NCBI RefSeq assembly: GCF_900099765.1
Contig: NZ_FNDX01000001.1
Coordinates: forward strand, 62,001-126,000
Direction of reading: 5' to 3'
Length of the DNA: 64,000 bases
Origin: Paenibacillus typhae
GTDB taxonomy: Bacteria; Bacillota; Bacilli; Paenibacillales; Paenibacillaceae
Shown here: positions 40,754 to 51,222 of the stretch, piece after piece
How positions within the stretch are numbered: position 1 is the stretch's first letter
How the letters are laid out: each line of letters starts with the position of its first letter
Notes under the pieces: generated by a model
The model's database searches: none
What the model was told of the DNA's origin: nothing
What the model saw: only the letters and a program-made list of their open reading frames with translations
Program-made: the position numbers and the translations under genes

Positions 40754-42061
40754 CTAAAGTGTTGCCTTTTGTGAAGGAAGAACTTCTGGCGGCGGTACGA
40801 TGGCGGGCTCTGATTCCGGCGGTACTGCGGGAATGACTCTTTTGCGGAAGTGGCCGCGTGAAGGTCCTCCGATATCCAGCAGATGCTTGGTGAAAAAGCC
40901 AATGAATGCAAGCACAGAGAAAAAGGTTGCCACCAGATAGAAAATGCGGCGTCCGGCATCCTCGTAGATCAGACCTCCGAAAGTTCCGCTGAGCAGACCG
41001 GAAGCACTGGACCAGACTACGGTGAATAGCGCCAGGCCGGTTGCCCGGAGATGGTCGGGAATCACTCTTGTAATGTAGCGGACCGCTGTCACATAGAAAA
41101 TGCCGAATGAAATGCTGTGCAGTGCCTGAATCGCAATGATGGCACCCGGGTGGACGGCAAGCGACATGAACAGAAAGCGCATTCCGTACATGAGACTGGC
41201 AAAAGCGAGCAGCGGCAGCTCCTTGAACCGTTCACCGTATTTACTGAGCAAAAAGAAGATGGGGATCTCACTCAGCGCAGATGCGAGCAGCGCCCAGCCG
41301 ATTACGTCGTCGCCGGCGTTCATGCTCTTGAGGCTAAGAGTCAGAAAAGCTTCATTCATCCGGTGACCGAGGGCCAGAATAAAGACACAGCCGAAGAACC
41401 ACAGCACTTCTTTTTGCAGCAAAATCTCCTTAAGGCCGTTGCTCTTTACAGCAGATTTAGGAGAAGGGCCTGTATTACCGTCCGCATCAGGAGAACGTTT
41501 GACATCCTTTAATCCAATGGATAAAAGCAGGGCTGCGATAATAATAACGATACATACGCCAATGCTGTAAGAGGAACCGAGCGCTCTCAGCACATACCCT
41601 ATAGTCAGGGCAAAAAAAGAATAACCGAGTGAGCCGAACACGCGGATCGCTATAAAGTTCCTCCCATGCCGCTGGGCAACTTTTATCGCCATGGTGTCCG
41701 CCAGAGGGAAAACAGGGTAATAGAAGAAATAGAATAAGGATATTATAAGCATTACCATTGAAAAATCAGTAGCTTTCGCCAGCAAGATAGCGGTAACTAA
41801 TTGTCCTGCCAGCAAAATGGCCATAATTTTTTTGATTGTTCCGAGCCGGTCGCTCATCATGCTCCAGAACAGATTGGACAGGATGGATATCAGCGGTCCG
41901 AGGGAATACAGCAGTCCCACCTGCGTGCTGCTGAAGCCGAGATGGGTGTAGAAAAGCGGAAAATAAGAGACCACCAGTACACTGGTGCCGAAAAGTGTGA
42001 AGATGAAGGAACGCAGCCAATTCTGATCGCTGTACTGGCTGCCGGTCCGTCCTGATTCCAT
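40754..42061 (-). CDS. MFS transporter, MFS_1-like (YwbF/HcaT-like)
   Basis: A 435-residue protein with twelve membrane helices. The N-terminal half (SVLVVSYFPLFYTHLGFSSTQVGLLYSLGPLISILSN broken by short loops, then WSMMSDRLGTIKKIM) follows the MFS_1-like pattern of YwbF and nucleoside or phenylpropionate transporters. A hydrophilic loop (KRSPDADGNTGPSPKSA) separates the halves; the C-terminal tail is Pro-rich. AAGGAG precedes ATG 42061. It is divergent from the terpene synthase gene. Substrate unknown. Confidence 0.88.
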   Translation of the reverse strand: MESGRTGSQYSDQNWLRSFIFTLFGTSVLVVSYFPLFYTHLGFSSTQVGLLYSLGPLISILSNLFWSMMSDRLGTIKKIMAILLAGQLVTAILLAKATDFSMVMLIISLFYFFYYPVFPLADTMAIKVAQRHGRNFIAIRVFGSLGYSFFALTIGYVLRALGSSYSIGVCIVIIIAALLLSIGLKDVKRSPDADGNTGPSPKSAVKSNGLKEILLQKEVLWFFGCVFILALGHRMNEAFLTLSLKSMNAGDDVIGWALLASALSEIPIFFLLSKYGERFKELPLLAFASLMYGMRFLFMSLAVHPGAIIAIQALHSISFGIFYVTAVRYITRVIPDHLRATGLALFTVVWSSASGLLSGTFGGLIYEDAGRRIFYLVATFFSVLAFIGFFTKHLLDIGGPSRGHFRKRVIPAVPPESEPAIVPPPEVLPSQKATL

Positions 42062-42191
42062 GTGTTTGCACTCCTTGGGGTATCAAATACGCTCAGTATA
42101 GCATAAAGGCTGTACCTGATGTTTGTTAAAAGTTTGTTAAACTGTGGTGATTTCTGAATATTTCAAGGTTTTGCGAAAGTGATTTTGTTGT

Positions 42192-42220
42192 TTGTACAAA
42201 AACGTTCCGCATATTATAAT
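42192..42220 (+). promoter_or_regulatory. SigA-type promoter of the ytpB-like gene
   Basis: TTGTAC (42192-42197), 17-bp spacer, TATAAT (42215-42220). Confidence 0.75.
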
Positions 42221-42247
42221 AATGATGATTTGGATAAGGAGACAACA

Positions 42248-42268
42248 ATGTGGAGGCACTGTCATTGA
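42248..42268 (+). CDS. Possible six-codon leader peptide overlapping the ytpB-like start
   Basis: AAGGAG at 42236-42241 is ideally placed for ATG 42248, which opens Met-Trp-Arg-His-Cys-His-stop. The TGA (42266-42268) overlaps TTG 42265, the proposed start of the terpene synthase, whose own GGAGG (42252-42256) lies inside the leader. The alternative is that AAGGAG serves GTG 42250 of the main frame. Confidence 0.35.
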   Translation: MWRHCH

Positions 42269-43347
42269 ATGAATTTGAGCAAGGCCGTAACCTAAGTCCG
42301 CGGGGCCCGATAGGGCTTATGAGCCGGGTTTATAAGTACGTGCTGCCGGAAGTCCGGGAGTGTCTGCACTCCTGGCGTGAGGATGCAGAAGGGATTCCCG
42401 ATCCCGAGCTCCGGAAACAAGCGCTTGCCAGCATTGAAACCAAACAGTTTCATTGTGAAGGCGGCGGAATTTATGCCGCCGGCAATTTGTCGATGAGACA
42501 TATACTGATTCCGCTTATTGTCGCCTATCAAACGATCAGTGATTATCTGGATAATCTGTGTGACCGCAGCACCTCGCTTGATCCGGCCGATTTCAGGCTG
42601 CTGCATCAGTCGATGCTGGATGCAATCAGCCCGGATGCCGAACCCGTCAATTACTATGCGCTGCGCAGCGAGCAGAATGACGGGGGATACCTGCACAGGC
42701 TGGTCCGCAAGTGCCAGGAGATGACGGCGCTTTTACCGGGCTATGCTGCAGCTGTTGAAGAGATTTATGATCTCGCTGTGCTCTATACAGATCTGCAGGT
42801 GTACAAGCATATCCGCCCCGAGCTCAGGGAAGATGCCCTGAAGGAATGGTGGGCTGTGGAAGGCAAGCGTGCCCCCCATCTTCATTGGAATGAATTTGCG
42901 GCGGCAACCGGCTCTACGCTGGGGGTGTTTATGCTGTTTCTGTCTGCGTGCGACCCCCGGCTGGACAAGCCGAAAGCGGCTTCGATCCGCGCTGCTTACT
43001 TTCCGCATGTCTGCGGGCTGCACATTATGCTGGACTATCTCATTGATCAGGATGAAGACCGGGCCGGCGGTGACCTCAATTTCTGCAATTATTACGACAA
43101 TACTGATACCATGCTGAATCGGATTGCTTCAATCGTGGAGTGGGCCCGCAAGGATGTCCGGAGTCTGCCTGAGAACTCAATGCATCGGATGGTTATCGAG
43201 GGGCTTCTGGCACTTTATTTATCCGATCCAAAAGTCAGCGAACAGCGGGAGGTTCGTTCGGTATCCAAGCGCTTGATGAGAAGAAGCCCGCTTACCAGAT
43301 TGTTCTTTTTCGTCAACAGCCGCTGGATCCGCAAGCACATGTATTAA
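42265..43347 (+). CDS. ytpB: YtpB-like tetraprenyl-beta-curcumene synthase (DUF2600)
   Basis: About 360 residues, all-helical. Bacillus YtpB cyclises heptaprenyl diphosphate into C35 terpenes linked to spores. Asp-rich segments suited to metal-diphosphate binding are seen at TISDYLDNLCDR and IMLDYLIDQDED, with GGDLNFCNYYDN between helices. Length and the C-terminal basic SRWIRKHMY agree with the family. Start could be TTG 42265 (GGAGG eight bases ahead) or GTG 42250 (AAGGAG eight bases ahead). Monocistronic with its own promoter; no squalene-hopene-type cyclase partner is nearby. Confidence 0.9.
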   Translation: MNEFEQGRNLSPRGPIGLMSRVYKYVLPEVRECLHSWREDAEGIPDPELRKQALASIETKQFHCEGGGIYAAGNLSMRHILIPLIVAYQTISDYLDNLCDRSTSLDPADFRLLHQSMLDAISPDAEPVNYYALRSEQNDGGYLHRLVRKCQEMTALLPGYAAAVEEIYDLAVLYTDLQVYKHIRPELREDALKEWWAVEGKRAPHLHWNEFAAATGSTLGVFMLFLSACDPRLDKPKAASIRAAYFPHVCGLHIMLDYLIDQDEDRAGGDLNFCNYYDNTDTMLNRIASIVEWARKDVRSLPENSMHRMVIEGLLALYLSDPKVSEQREVRSVSKRLMRRSPLTRLFFFVNSRWIRKHMY

Positions 43348-43413
43348 GGCTGCGGGGCTTAATTTCCGCTTAAGGGAACCATGCTTCGCACAATTTAAGG
43401 AGGAACTAAAAGG

Positions 43414-44385
43414 ATGTCAAACGTAAAAAAAATCGCAGTACTTACCAGTGGTGGAGATTCACAAGGCATGAACGCGGCTGTCCGCGCGGTAGTGCGCAGC
43501 GCAATCTTTTATGGAATTGAAGTGTACGGGATTCAACGCGGCTACCAGGGCCTGCTGAACCGTGATATTTTCCCGATGGATCTGCGCAGTGTAGGCGACA
43601 TTATTCAGCGCGGCGGTACGATTCTGCAGTCGGCACGCTGTCTGGAGTTCATTAAACCGGAAGGCCAGCAGAAGGGTGCGGATATCCTTAATGAAATGGG
43701 TATCGACGGTCTGGTTGTTATCGGCGGTGATGGTTCCTATCAAGGCGCCAACAAGCTCAGCAAGCTTGGTATCAAGACAATGGCTTTGCCGGGAACGATT
43801 GACAACGATATCTCCTTCACTGACTACACCATTGGCTTTGATACAGCGGTTGGCGTTGTTGTGGATGCCATTAACAAGCTCCGTGACACGATGTCCTCTC
43901 ATGAGCGTTCTTCCATTGTCGAAGTTATGGGCCGCCACTGCGGAGATATTGCTCTGCACGCCGGTCTTGCTTCAGGTGCTGAAACCATTCTCGTACCGGA
44001 AATGCCGTATGATCTTAATGAAGTCGCAGACCGTATGAAGGACAACTTCGCCAGAGGCAAACGCCACAGTATCGTAATCGTTGCTGAAGGTGTAGGCAAA
44101 GGCGAAGATGTAGCCCAGGCGCTCAAAGACCGCCATGCTTCACTCGACGCCCGCGTAACGGTGCTGGGCCACATTCAGCGCGGCGGTACGCCTACTCCGG
44201 CTGATCGGAACCTGGCAAGCCGTCTCGGCGACTTTGCCGTACGTAAGCTGATTGAAGGCGAATCCGCCAAAGCTTGCGGAATCATTAAAGGTGAATTGAC
44301 TATTACTGATATTGATACAGTAGTAAATACCAAGAAGGCTTTTGATACTGAATTGTACGAGCTGGCTTCCCGTCTGTCCCAATAA
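43414..44385 (+). CDS. pfkA: ATP-dependent 6-phosphofructokinase
   Basis: A 323-residue glycolytic enzyme converting fructose-6-phosphate to the 1,6-bisphosphate. ATP site GGDSQGMNAAVR (13-24) and VIGGDGSYQGA, catalytic PGTIDNDI with its aspartate, sugar-phosphate site EVMGRHCGDIAL and VLGHIQRGGTP are intact, and the glycine after the second Asp marks the ATP- rather than PPi-dependent type. AAGGAGGAA precedes ATG 43414. Codon use is strongly biased as in highly expressed genes. No pyk gene follows: the hairpin at 44404 ends the unit. Confidence 0.97.
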   Translation: MSNVKKIAVLTSGGDSQGMNAAVRAVVRSAIFYGIEVYGIQRGYQGLLNRDIFPMDLRSVGDIIQRGGTILQSARCLEFIKPEGQQKGADILNEMGIDGLVVIGGDGSYQGANKLSKLGIKTMALPGTIDNDISFTDYTIGFDTAVGVVVDAINKLRDTMSSHERSSIVEVMGRHCGDIALHAGLASGAETILVPEMPYDLNEVADRMKDNFARGKRHSIVIVAEGVGKGEDVAQALKDRHASLDARVTVLGHIQRGGTPTPADRNLASRLGDFAVRKLIEGESAKACGIIKGELTITDIDTVVNTKKAFDTELYELASRLSQ

Positions 44386-44403
44386 CATCAGCATATGCCT
44401 TTT

Positions 44404-44431
44404 AAGCCGCCTAGTGATAGGCGGCTTTTTA
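44404..44431 (+). terminator. Rho-independent terminator of pfkA
   Basis: AAGCCGCCT / AGGCGGCTT with a six-base loop, then TTT. Confidence 0.88.
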
Positions 44432-44464
44432 CATTTCGGAAACATAATGCAGAAGATGAATAAA

Positions 44465-44503
44465 CGGCCCTGTCCTTCCCGGAGTCAGGAGGAGGACAGG
44501 GCT
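44465..44503 (-). terminator. Probable terminator of the MATE gene
   Basis: GCCCTGTCC / GGACAGGGC stem just past the stop of the minus-strand gene; only a short T-rich tail (CGTTTATT). Confidence 0.5.
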
Positions 44504-44519
44504 GCTTGCTAGAGTGCGG

Positions 44520-45890
44520 TCAGCCGTTATTTTGCTCAAGGATCCGGGCGGAAAAATTCCGCTGAACCTTAACGAGGCGGCCCAGCAGCAGGATGGCCCC
44601 GATGGCGAGACCGGCGATCAGCCCGATCCAGTAGCCGTATGCTCCCATGTCTGTATAGGTGGCCAGCAGATAACCTGTCGGAAGACCGATTACCCAATAT
44701 GCAATAAAGCAGATGATGAAGGCCGGGTTTACATCTTTGTAGCCTCTGAGCACACCTTGGGTTGGTGTGGCTATTGCATCAGAAATCTGGAAGAAGATTG
44801 CATAGATCAGGAAATGCTGAATTAGGCCGATCACCTCGGACTCATCCGAATAAAGACCCGCTACGTGATTGCCGGCGAATAGCAGCACGAGTGCAGTCAG
44901 CAGGGACAGTGCAGCAGCGGAGCCGATACCCATAATGCTGTATTGGCGGGCATCCTTCAGCCGGCCGGACCCGCTCTCAAAGCCGACAAGAATGGTCAGG
45001 CTCATGCAGATGCTCAGCGGAATCATGTACAGGGTGGAGGCGAAATTAATGGCTGCCTGATGGGCAGCGATGGTTACGGTATCGAAGCGGCTCATCAGCA
45101 GGGTGACGGCTGAGAACACAGCTGTCTCAAAAAAGATGGAGAAGCCGATCGGCACGCCGATCTTGAGCAGTTCCTTGAAACTGCTTAATGAAAGCCCGTA
45201 GAACTTGCGGAACAGCTGCAGGCTCTTGAACGGCTCAAACCGGTAAATGAAATGCAGGGCTACTGCAAAGATAACCCAATAGGTAATTGCCGAGGCAACA
45301 CCCGCCCCTACGCCGCCCAGCTCAGGGAAGCCGAACTTCCCGAAGATCAGCAGATAGTTCAGGCCGACATTGACCGGAAGTGCAATAAGGGTAATAAGCA
45401 TCGAAATACGGGTCTGTCCAAGGGCATCAATGGTGCTGCGCAGTACGGTATACCCGAACAGGGGGATAATGCCGACAGAGATGGCGCAGAGAAAACGGAA
45501 GGCGATATCTCTTACCAGCGGCTCCAGATTCATAAAGTTCAGTACCGGGGACAGAGCAAGGCTGCCTGCGGCCAGCACAAGCAGTGAAATCAGCAGTGAA
45601 AGCCAGATGCCCTGGGTTACCTGATAAGCTACATCATTATTTTTCCGGCTGCCGATCAGGTGGGATACGATAGGGGTGATACCCATTAGAATCCCGCTGA
45701 GGCCGGTCTGGATAGGAATCCACAGGCTTGTGCCGATGGCTACGCCGGCAAGATCATCCGTGCCGTATTTGCCGGACATATTGGTGTCGAAGAAGGTAAT
45801 GGCCGATAAAGCGATTTGGGTAATCAGAATGGGAAAGAGAATATGTAAGAACTGCCCGGCCTTTTGTCTGAGTGAATGCGTTTGTTTCAT
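44520..45890 (-). CDS. MATE-family efflux transporter
   Basis: A 456-residue transporter with twelve helices in two homologous halves. The first half has FPILITQIALSAITFFDTNMSGKYGTDDLAGVAIG in pieces, the second PIGFSIFFETAVFSAVTLLMSRF, the MatE repeat signature. Exports cationic drugs or metabolites by ion antiport. ATG 45890 (MKQTH) is preferred, with GAGG about ten bases ahead; ATG 45905 lacks a site. Single gene between two terminators. Confidence 0.92.
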   Translation of the reverse strand: MKQTHSLRQKAGQFLHILFPILITQIALSAITFFDTNMSGKYGTDDLAGVAIGTSLWIPIQTGLSGILMGITPIVSHLIGSRKNNDVAYQVTQGIWLSLLISLLVLAAGSLALSPVLNFMNLEPLVRDIAFRFLCAISVGIIPLFGYTVLRSTIDALGQTRISMLITLIALPVNVGLNYLLIFGKFGFPELGGVGAGVASAITYWVIFAVALHFIYRFEPFKSLQLFRKFYGLSLSSFKELLKIGVPIGFSIFFETAVFSAVTLLMSRFDTVTIAAHQAAINFASTLYMIPLSICMSLTILVGFESGSGRLKDARQYSIMGIGSAAALSLLTALVLLFAGNHVAGLYSDESEVIGLIQHFLIYAIFFQISDAIATPTQGVLRGYKDVNPAFIICFIAYWVIGLPTGYLLATYTDMGAYGYWIGLIAGLAIGAILLLGRLVKVQRNFSARILEQNNG

Positions 45891-45937
45891 GGATAACTGC
45901 CTCATATCTGGATAAGATTTTTAAAGATTTTTTTCAG

Positions 45938-45963
45938 GAAAAGACCCGGCATATGCCGGGTCC
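45938..45963 (-). terminator. Terminator of the glycoside-hydrolase-like gene
   Basis: Perfect GACCCGGCAT / ATGCCGGGTC palindrome, followed on the minus strand by TTTTCC. Confidence 0.8.
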
Positions 45964-46009
45964 GGAATCCGCTTAACAGCCGGATATAATGGATATGATA
46001 GCTTAAATC

Positions 46010-47236
46010 TTATTGCTCGTAATCAACATCTGAGGTATAGCGGTTATTGGCGTTCCAGAGCAGGAACTCATCCACGTTCTCGTCCTTCAGCGCACGGATC
46101 TGATCTTCAACCTGCTGCTTGCCGTACTTAATGAAATGACCGCTTCCCAGCCAGCTGGCGGTAAAGTCCTGAATCCACGGCCGGATTACCGGCTTGTAGC
46201 TGCCCAGCGGGTCAAGCTTCTTATGGGTGTCAACCATGGAGCCCTTGATTGTCGCGTATGGATCCTTATCGGGATCTTTAACATCGAACCAGCCGGTGGA
46301 GTAATGGCTCGGATATACCATCGGACTGATTACATCGACATTCTTGGAGATTTTGACGAAATCCTGGCCGATGCCTTCTGCTGCAGGGACTGATGCCGCA
46401 TAACCGAAGATATCAACAGATACTCTGACGCCGAGCGGGGCAAGTTCAGCCTTGGCATATTTGACGAAATCAGCAATGATTTCGACGCGGGGCCGGTCGC
46501 TCTTGGTATATTTCAGCGCATCGGCGCGTTTTTCAAAGCCCTCGGGGAAGCGGACATAATCGAATTGGATCTCCTTGAACCCGAGCTTTACTGCTTCCTT
46601 GGCAATGTCCACATTGTATTTCCATACATTCTCATTATACGGGTTAACGAAGCTGTCGCCGCCTTTGTTCTTCCAGACGCTGCCGTCAGCATTGACGAAG
46701 GACAGCTCCGGATGCTTCTTGGCCAGCACGGAATCCTTGAACACAACAATACGGGCGATCGGATAGACGTCATGCTCCTTCAGCCGTGTCATCAGCTTGT
46801 TGATATCGCCGATAAAATTCTGGGGTGTGCCCATTTCCTGCAGCTCGGCATTGTCAGTCTTATATGTGATATATCCGGCGTCGTCCTTAATGTCGATGAC
46901 CATCGAATTGAGCTCAGTCTTGTCAAGGAGAGCGAGGAGCTGCTCCATCCGGGACCCGCCTGCGCTGTAAGCAGTGACGTAGATGCCTTTGACCTTGGGT
47001 GCATCAGGCTGCGGATCCGTATGAAGAGCGCTGTCCGCTGCGGGTGTAGCACTTGGGGCAGGGGATGGTGATGCATTGCCGGCTGGTGTATTCGAAGAAG
47101 TGGAACCGGCCTGTTCTACCGTGACAGGTGGATTAACAGCCGACTTCAGGGCTGCGGAGACGTCGGATTCATGTCCGCCGGACTGGACGCCAACGCTGCC
47201 CAGAGCCATCATAAGTAATGCCCAGGTGATGTTCAT
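46010..47236 (-). CDS. Secreted putative glycoside hydrolase (DUF4015 type)
   Basis: A 408-residue protein with a short hydrophobic N-terminus (ITWALLMMALGSVGV), a Ser/Pro/Ala/Thr linker to about residue 78, then a TIM-barrel domain starting VKGIYVTAYSAGG. Family motifs are MVIDIKDDAGYITY, YPIARIVVFKDSVLAKKHPE, KEIQFDYVRFPEG (acidic residues at the strand ends, likely catalytic) and VSVDIFGYAAS, then DVISPMVYPSHYSTGW. No substrate has been assigned to the family that I can name; cell-wall polysaccharide is likely. GGGAGAG lies ahead of ATG 47236. The N-terminus is short for a signal and may instead be a membrane anchor. Confidence 0.85.
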   Translation of the reverse strand: MNITWALLMMALGSVGVQSGGHESDVSAALKSAVNPPVTVEQAGSTSSNTPAGNASPSPAPSATPAADSALHTDPQPDAPKVKGIYVTAYSAGGSRMEQLLALLDKTELNSMVIDIKDDAGYITYKTDNAELQEMGTPQNFIGDINKLMTRLKEHDVYPIARIVVFKDSVLAKKHPELSFVNADGSVWKNKGGDSFVNPYNENVWKYNVDIAKEAVKLGFKEIQFDYVRFPEGFEKRADALKYTKSDRPRVEIIADFVKYAKAELAPLGVRVSVDIFGYAASVPAAEGIGQDFVKISKNVDVISPMVYPSHYSTGWFDVKDPDKDPYATIKGSMVDTHKKLDPLGSYKPVIRPWIQDFTASWLGSGHFIKYGKQQVEDQIRALKDENVDEFLLWNANNRYTSDVDYEQ

Positions 47237-47405
47237 TGTGTATTCTCTCCCTTTATGTACATTCCTTTAAAGTATAATGGAACGGCAGCATCCAAAAAGA
47301 ACAGACTTGTAACAATCCGTGTAATTTTGGAAAGCCAGGATATTTACCGCCCTTTGAGTTTTTAAACGGACTGTACCGATTCTAAACCTCCATATTAAAA
47401 GTAAA

Positions 47406-47442
47406 TGCCGCCCGGAGCGGCAATTGCTGGCTCCGGGCGGCA
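47406..47442 (-). terminator. Terminator of the 64-aa gene
   Basis: TGCCGCCCGGAGC / GCTCCGGGCGGCA, a 13-bp stem; the minus-strand tail is TTTACTTTT. Confidence 0.75.
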
Positions 47443-47474
47443 ACAAATCAAAACTTGCCATCAAGCGGTCGTGC

Positions 47475-47669
47475 TTATTGAAGATACGCAGGGTTCTGAT
47501 GCTCACAAATGCTGTAGTGGATGATATCCATGGCATCCGCCGGTTCCAGAATACTTAAACCGTCGCGCAGCACGATTACAGAATTCAATTCGTCCTGCTT
47601 GAGAAACGGCATCATATCGGGATACCACCTCATGACGATTGCTGACAGTTTTACCGTTTCCATTTCCAT
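47475..47669 (-). CDS. Hypothetical protein (64 aa)
   Basis: A 64-residue protein (MEMETVKLSAIVMRWYPDMM start) with no membrane segment or known motif. It is supported by AAAGGG eight bases before ATG 47669, an even mix of charged and hydrophobic residues, and a strong terminator right after it. A longer overlapping frame 47503-47712 is the competing reading but lacks a ribosome site. Function unknown. Confidence 0.6.
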   Translation of the reverse strand: MEMETVKLSAIVMRWYPDMMPFLKQDELNSVIVLRDGLSILEPADAMDIIHYSICEHQNPAYLQ

Positions 47670-47833
47670 AAGAGTCACCCTTTCCTTTTTCGAATGGTAC
47701 TGAACGGTTCATTCAGGGAACATCCGTAAAACGAAGTGCCTGGAAAAAAGAGGGGTAAAGCACAATCCTCATGAATTTATTAGGTCCTGCGTGAATCTAA
47801 TATATCACAATTTTAAAATACGCGCATTTTCTT

Positions 47834-48667
47834 TCAGCTGGATCTTCTCCGGAAGGAGCCCATGACGCCTACGGTTTCCACAATATTGACAAAGGCCTGC
47901 GGATCGCTGGCTTTGATGATCCGTCTCAGCTCAGCCAGCTCATAGCGTGTGGTCACAGTCATTAGCATGTCCCGTTCGATATGAGAATAAGCGCCTTCGG
48001 TCTTTATTTTGGTTACGCCGCGCTGAAGCGGAAGGAGCTGCTCAAGCAGCTCTTCGGTACGGGTTGTTACAATATATACGGTAACTTTGATGTGGCTGAC
48101 GTGAATCAGATCGACTACCTTGCCGGTTACATAAATGGAAACCATGGAGGCCAGCGCCAGGTTCCAATTATTGTCGAAATAGGCGGCGGCCAGAATGACT
48201 AATCCGTTAAGTCCAACGAGGATATTGCCGATTGGAAAGTCCCGATAACGGGTAATAATGGAACCGAGAATATCAAAGCCGCCTGAAGATCCGCCCATAC
48301 GGAAGGAAATGCCGGCTCCTACGCCAACAAGCACTCCGCCGAATACGGACGCCAGCAGCATATCGGAAGCTACAGTAACTTCAGGTATCAAGGCCATGAG
48401 CCAGGTGGTGGAGACGACAGAAAGGATGCTGAGAATGATAAATCTCCGTCCCAGCTGAAACCAGCCGGCAACGAGCAGCGGCACGTTGAACAGCAGATAC
48501 AGCAGGCTGATATTGAACGGGGTAAAGTAACCGACCAGCATGGCTAGACCTGAAACCCCTCCGCTGAGCAGCCTGTGCGGGATCAGAAACAGATTAAAGC
48601 CGCAGGCAATCATTGCTGAACCGAAGATTACAGCAAGGCAACTGCCGATTTGTCTTAGTTTTAACAA
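47834..48667 (-). CDS. YitT-family membrane protein (DUF161 + DUF2179)
   Basis: About 277 residues. Five or six membrane helices carry the family phrase FLIPHRLLSGGVSGLAML and GGVLVGVGAGISFRMGGSSGGFDIL; the cytosolic C-terminal domain (from about 200, VTVYIVTTRTEELLEQLL, RGVTKIKTEGAYSHIERDML) is DUF2179. Proposed transporter-like, function not settled. TTG 48667 is favoured by GAGGTGA just ahead; ATG 48685 has no visible site. Divergent from the cshA leader. Confidence 0.88.
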   Translation of the reverse strand: MLKLRQIGSCLAVIFGSAMIACGFNLFLIPHRLLSGGVSGLAMLVGYFTPFNISLLYLLFNVPLLVAGWFQLGRRFIILSILSVVSTTWLMALIPEVTVASDMLLASVFGGVLVGVGAGISFRMGGSSGGFDILGSIITRYRDFPIGNILVGLNGLVILAAAYFDNNWNLALASMVSIYVTGKVVDLIHVSHIKVTVYIVTTRTEELLEQLLPLQRGVTKIKTEGAYSHIERDMLMTVTTRYELAELRRIIKASDPQAFVNIVETVGVMGSFRRRSS

Positions 48668-48737
48668 GCGTTTCACCTCTGACATGTAATGTAAGTAATG
48701 AAAGAAAGGAATACACTGGTATTCCTAAATAGGTTTG

Positions 48738-48746
48738 TGATATAAT
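48738..48746 (+). promoter_or_regulatory. Extended -10 promoter of cshA
   Basis: TGA-TATAAT is a perfect TGn extended -10; no good -35 is needed or seen. Confidence 0.65.
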
Positions 48747-48752
48747 GTATAG

Positions 48753-48983
48753 GATATTCTTGAGTAGAACGTTACAATGGTATTTTTGCATTGCTTCGGA
48801 TGTGAAGCTACAATTGTTCAGGCCGTTAACCAGACCTGATCTAAGGACATTTTTTTCGTCCCATACGCGTAAACCCATGCAGAGATTACGGCATGATTGG
48901 ACAGCCTATAAAGGTGTTTACCGCTACTTAAGAATACAGATAAGCATGTGGAATGTCCACTGTATAGAAGGAGCATGAATAAT
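48753..48983 (+). promoter_or_regulatory. Long 5' untranslated leader of cshA
   Basis: About 230 bases lie between promoter and TTG start. It contains GCTTC/GAAGC around 48793-48809 and GGAC/GTCC around a seven-T loop near 48844-48859. Long leaders are common on cold-shock-induced RNA helicase genes. Short frames inside it lack ribosome sites. Confidence 0.5.
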
Positions 48984-50630
<1,647 letters not shown>

Positions 50631-50659
50631 GCAGCAGCCGGAATTCCGGCAGTAAGAAG

Positions 50660-50695
50660 GCGAGAGACCGCACAGCGGTTTCTCGCTTTTTTTTG
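50660..50695 (+). terminator. Rho-independent terminator of cshA
   Basis: GCGAGA-ACCGC / GCGGT-TCTCGC stem with a three-base loop, then eight T. Confidence 0.9.
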
Positions 50696-50854
50696 CTGAG
50701 CAAATATAAATTGATGTTTACCTAATTGCAATATTTGGCCTCTATCACTCAGGCATTTCTATTAAAATGTGTGAATCTTCTAAGACATTCGCACCTGCAA
50801 TTATAGAATCACTGAATATAATATTCTATCCAACAACAGAAGGAGGTTATTAAG

Positions 50855-51139
50855 ATGGCTGTCGTCTTGCCTATCCAATATTTCAATCTCGGTCCAAATG
50901 TAGGTAAATCTTATTATGAGAATCTGGCAGGCGGAATTAACGCAGCAGTAACTGTCAATAACAATTCCGCAAATCCGATTTCACTCGTTTTATCTCGGGT
51001 CAATGCTCCGTTAATCACTTACGAAATTCCTGCAGTGAACAGTCTTACCCTGGCAGTGGACTTGCTGTTGTATGCCGCTCTATTGACTGGTGCCGGTGCA
51101 GCATTTGGTACGATTGAGATTACAACTTCCGATTTCTAA
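50855..51139 (+). CDS. Small beta-rich protein, possibly spore-appendage-like
   Basis: A 94-residue protein without signal peptide or cysteine. After a polar start it reads as short strands: AAVTVNNNSANPISLVLSRV, ITYEIPAVNSLTLAVD, and a final FGTIEITTSDF. The order 'strand, N-S-x-x-P, strand, I-P-A-V-N-S, strand, G-T-I-x-I' recalls small jelly-roll subunits such as the Ena (DUF3992) endospore appendage proteins, but the terminal cysteine arm is missing, so this is a guess. AAGGAGGT six to seven bases before ATG 50855 is excellent. Single gene between two strong terminators. Confidence 0.7.
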   Translation: MAVVLPIQYFNLGPNVGKSYYENLAGGINAAVTVNNNSANPISLVLSRVNAPLITYEIPAVNSLTLAVDLLLYAALLTGAGAAFGTIEITTSDF

Positions 51140-51186
51140 GGTACGGCCAGAGTATCTGCCAATACCTGATCATCCCTCATCTATGA

Positions 51187-51222
51187 AAAGTCCCTGGCTG
51201 CTCGGCAGCCAGGGACTTTTTT
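51187..51222 (+). terminator. Rho-independent terminator after the 94-aa gene
   Basis: AAAGTCCCTGGCTGC / GCAGCCAGGGACTTT with a three-base loop and a run of T. Confidence 0.92.

Noticed and set aside
48745-48978. 77-codon frame inside the cshA leader
   Set aside because: Its ATG overlaps the -10 element, so it would lie at or before the transcription start.
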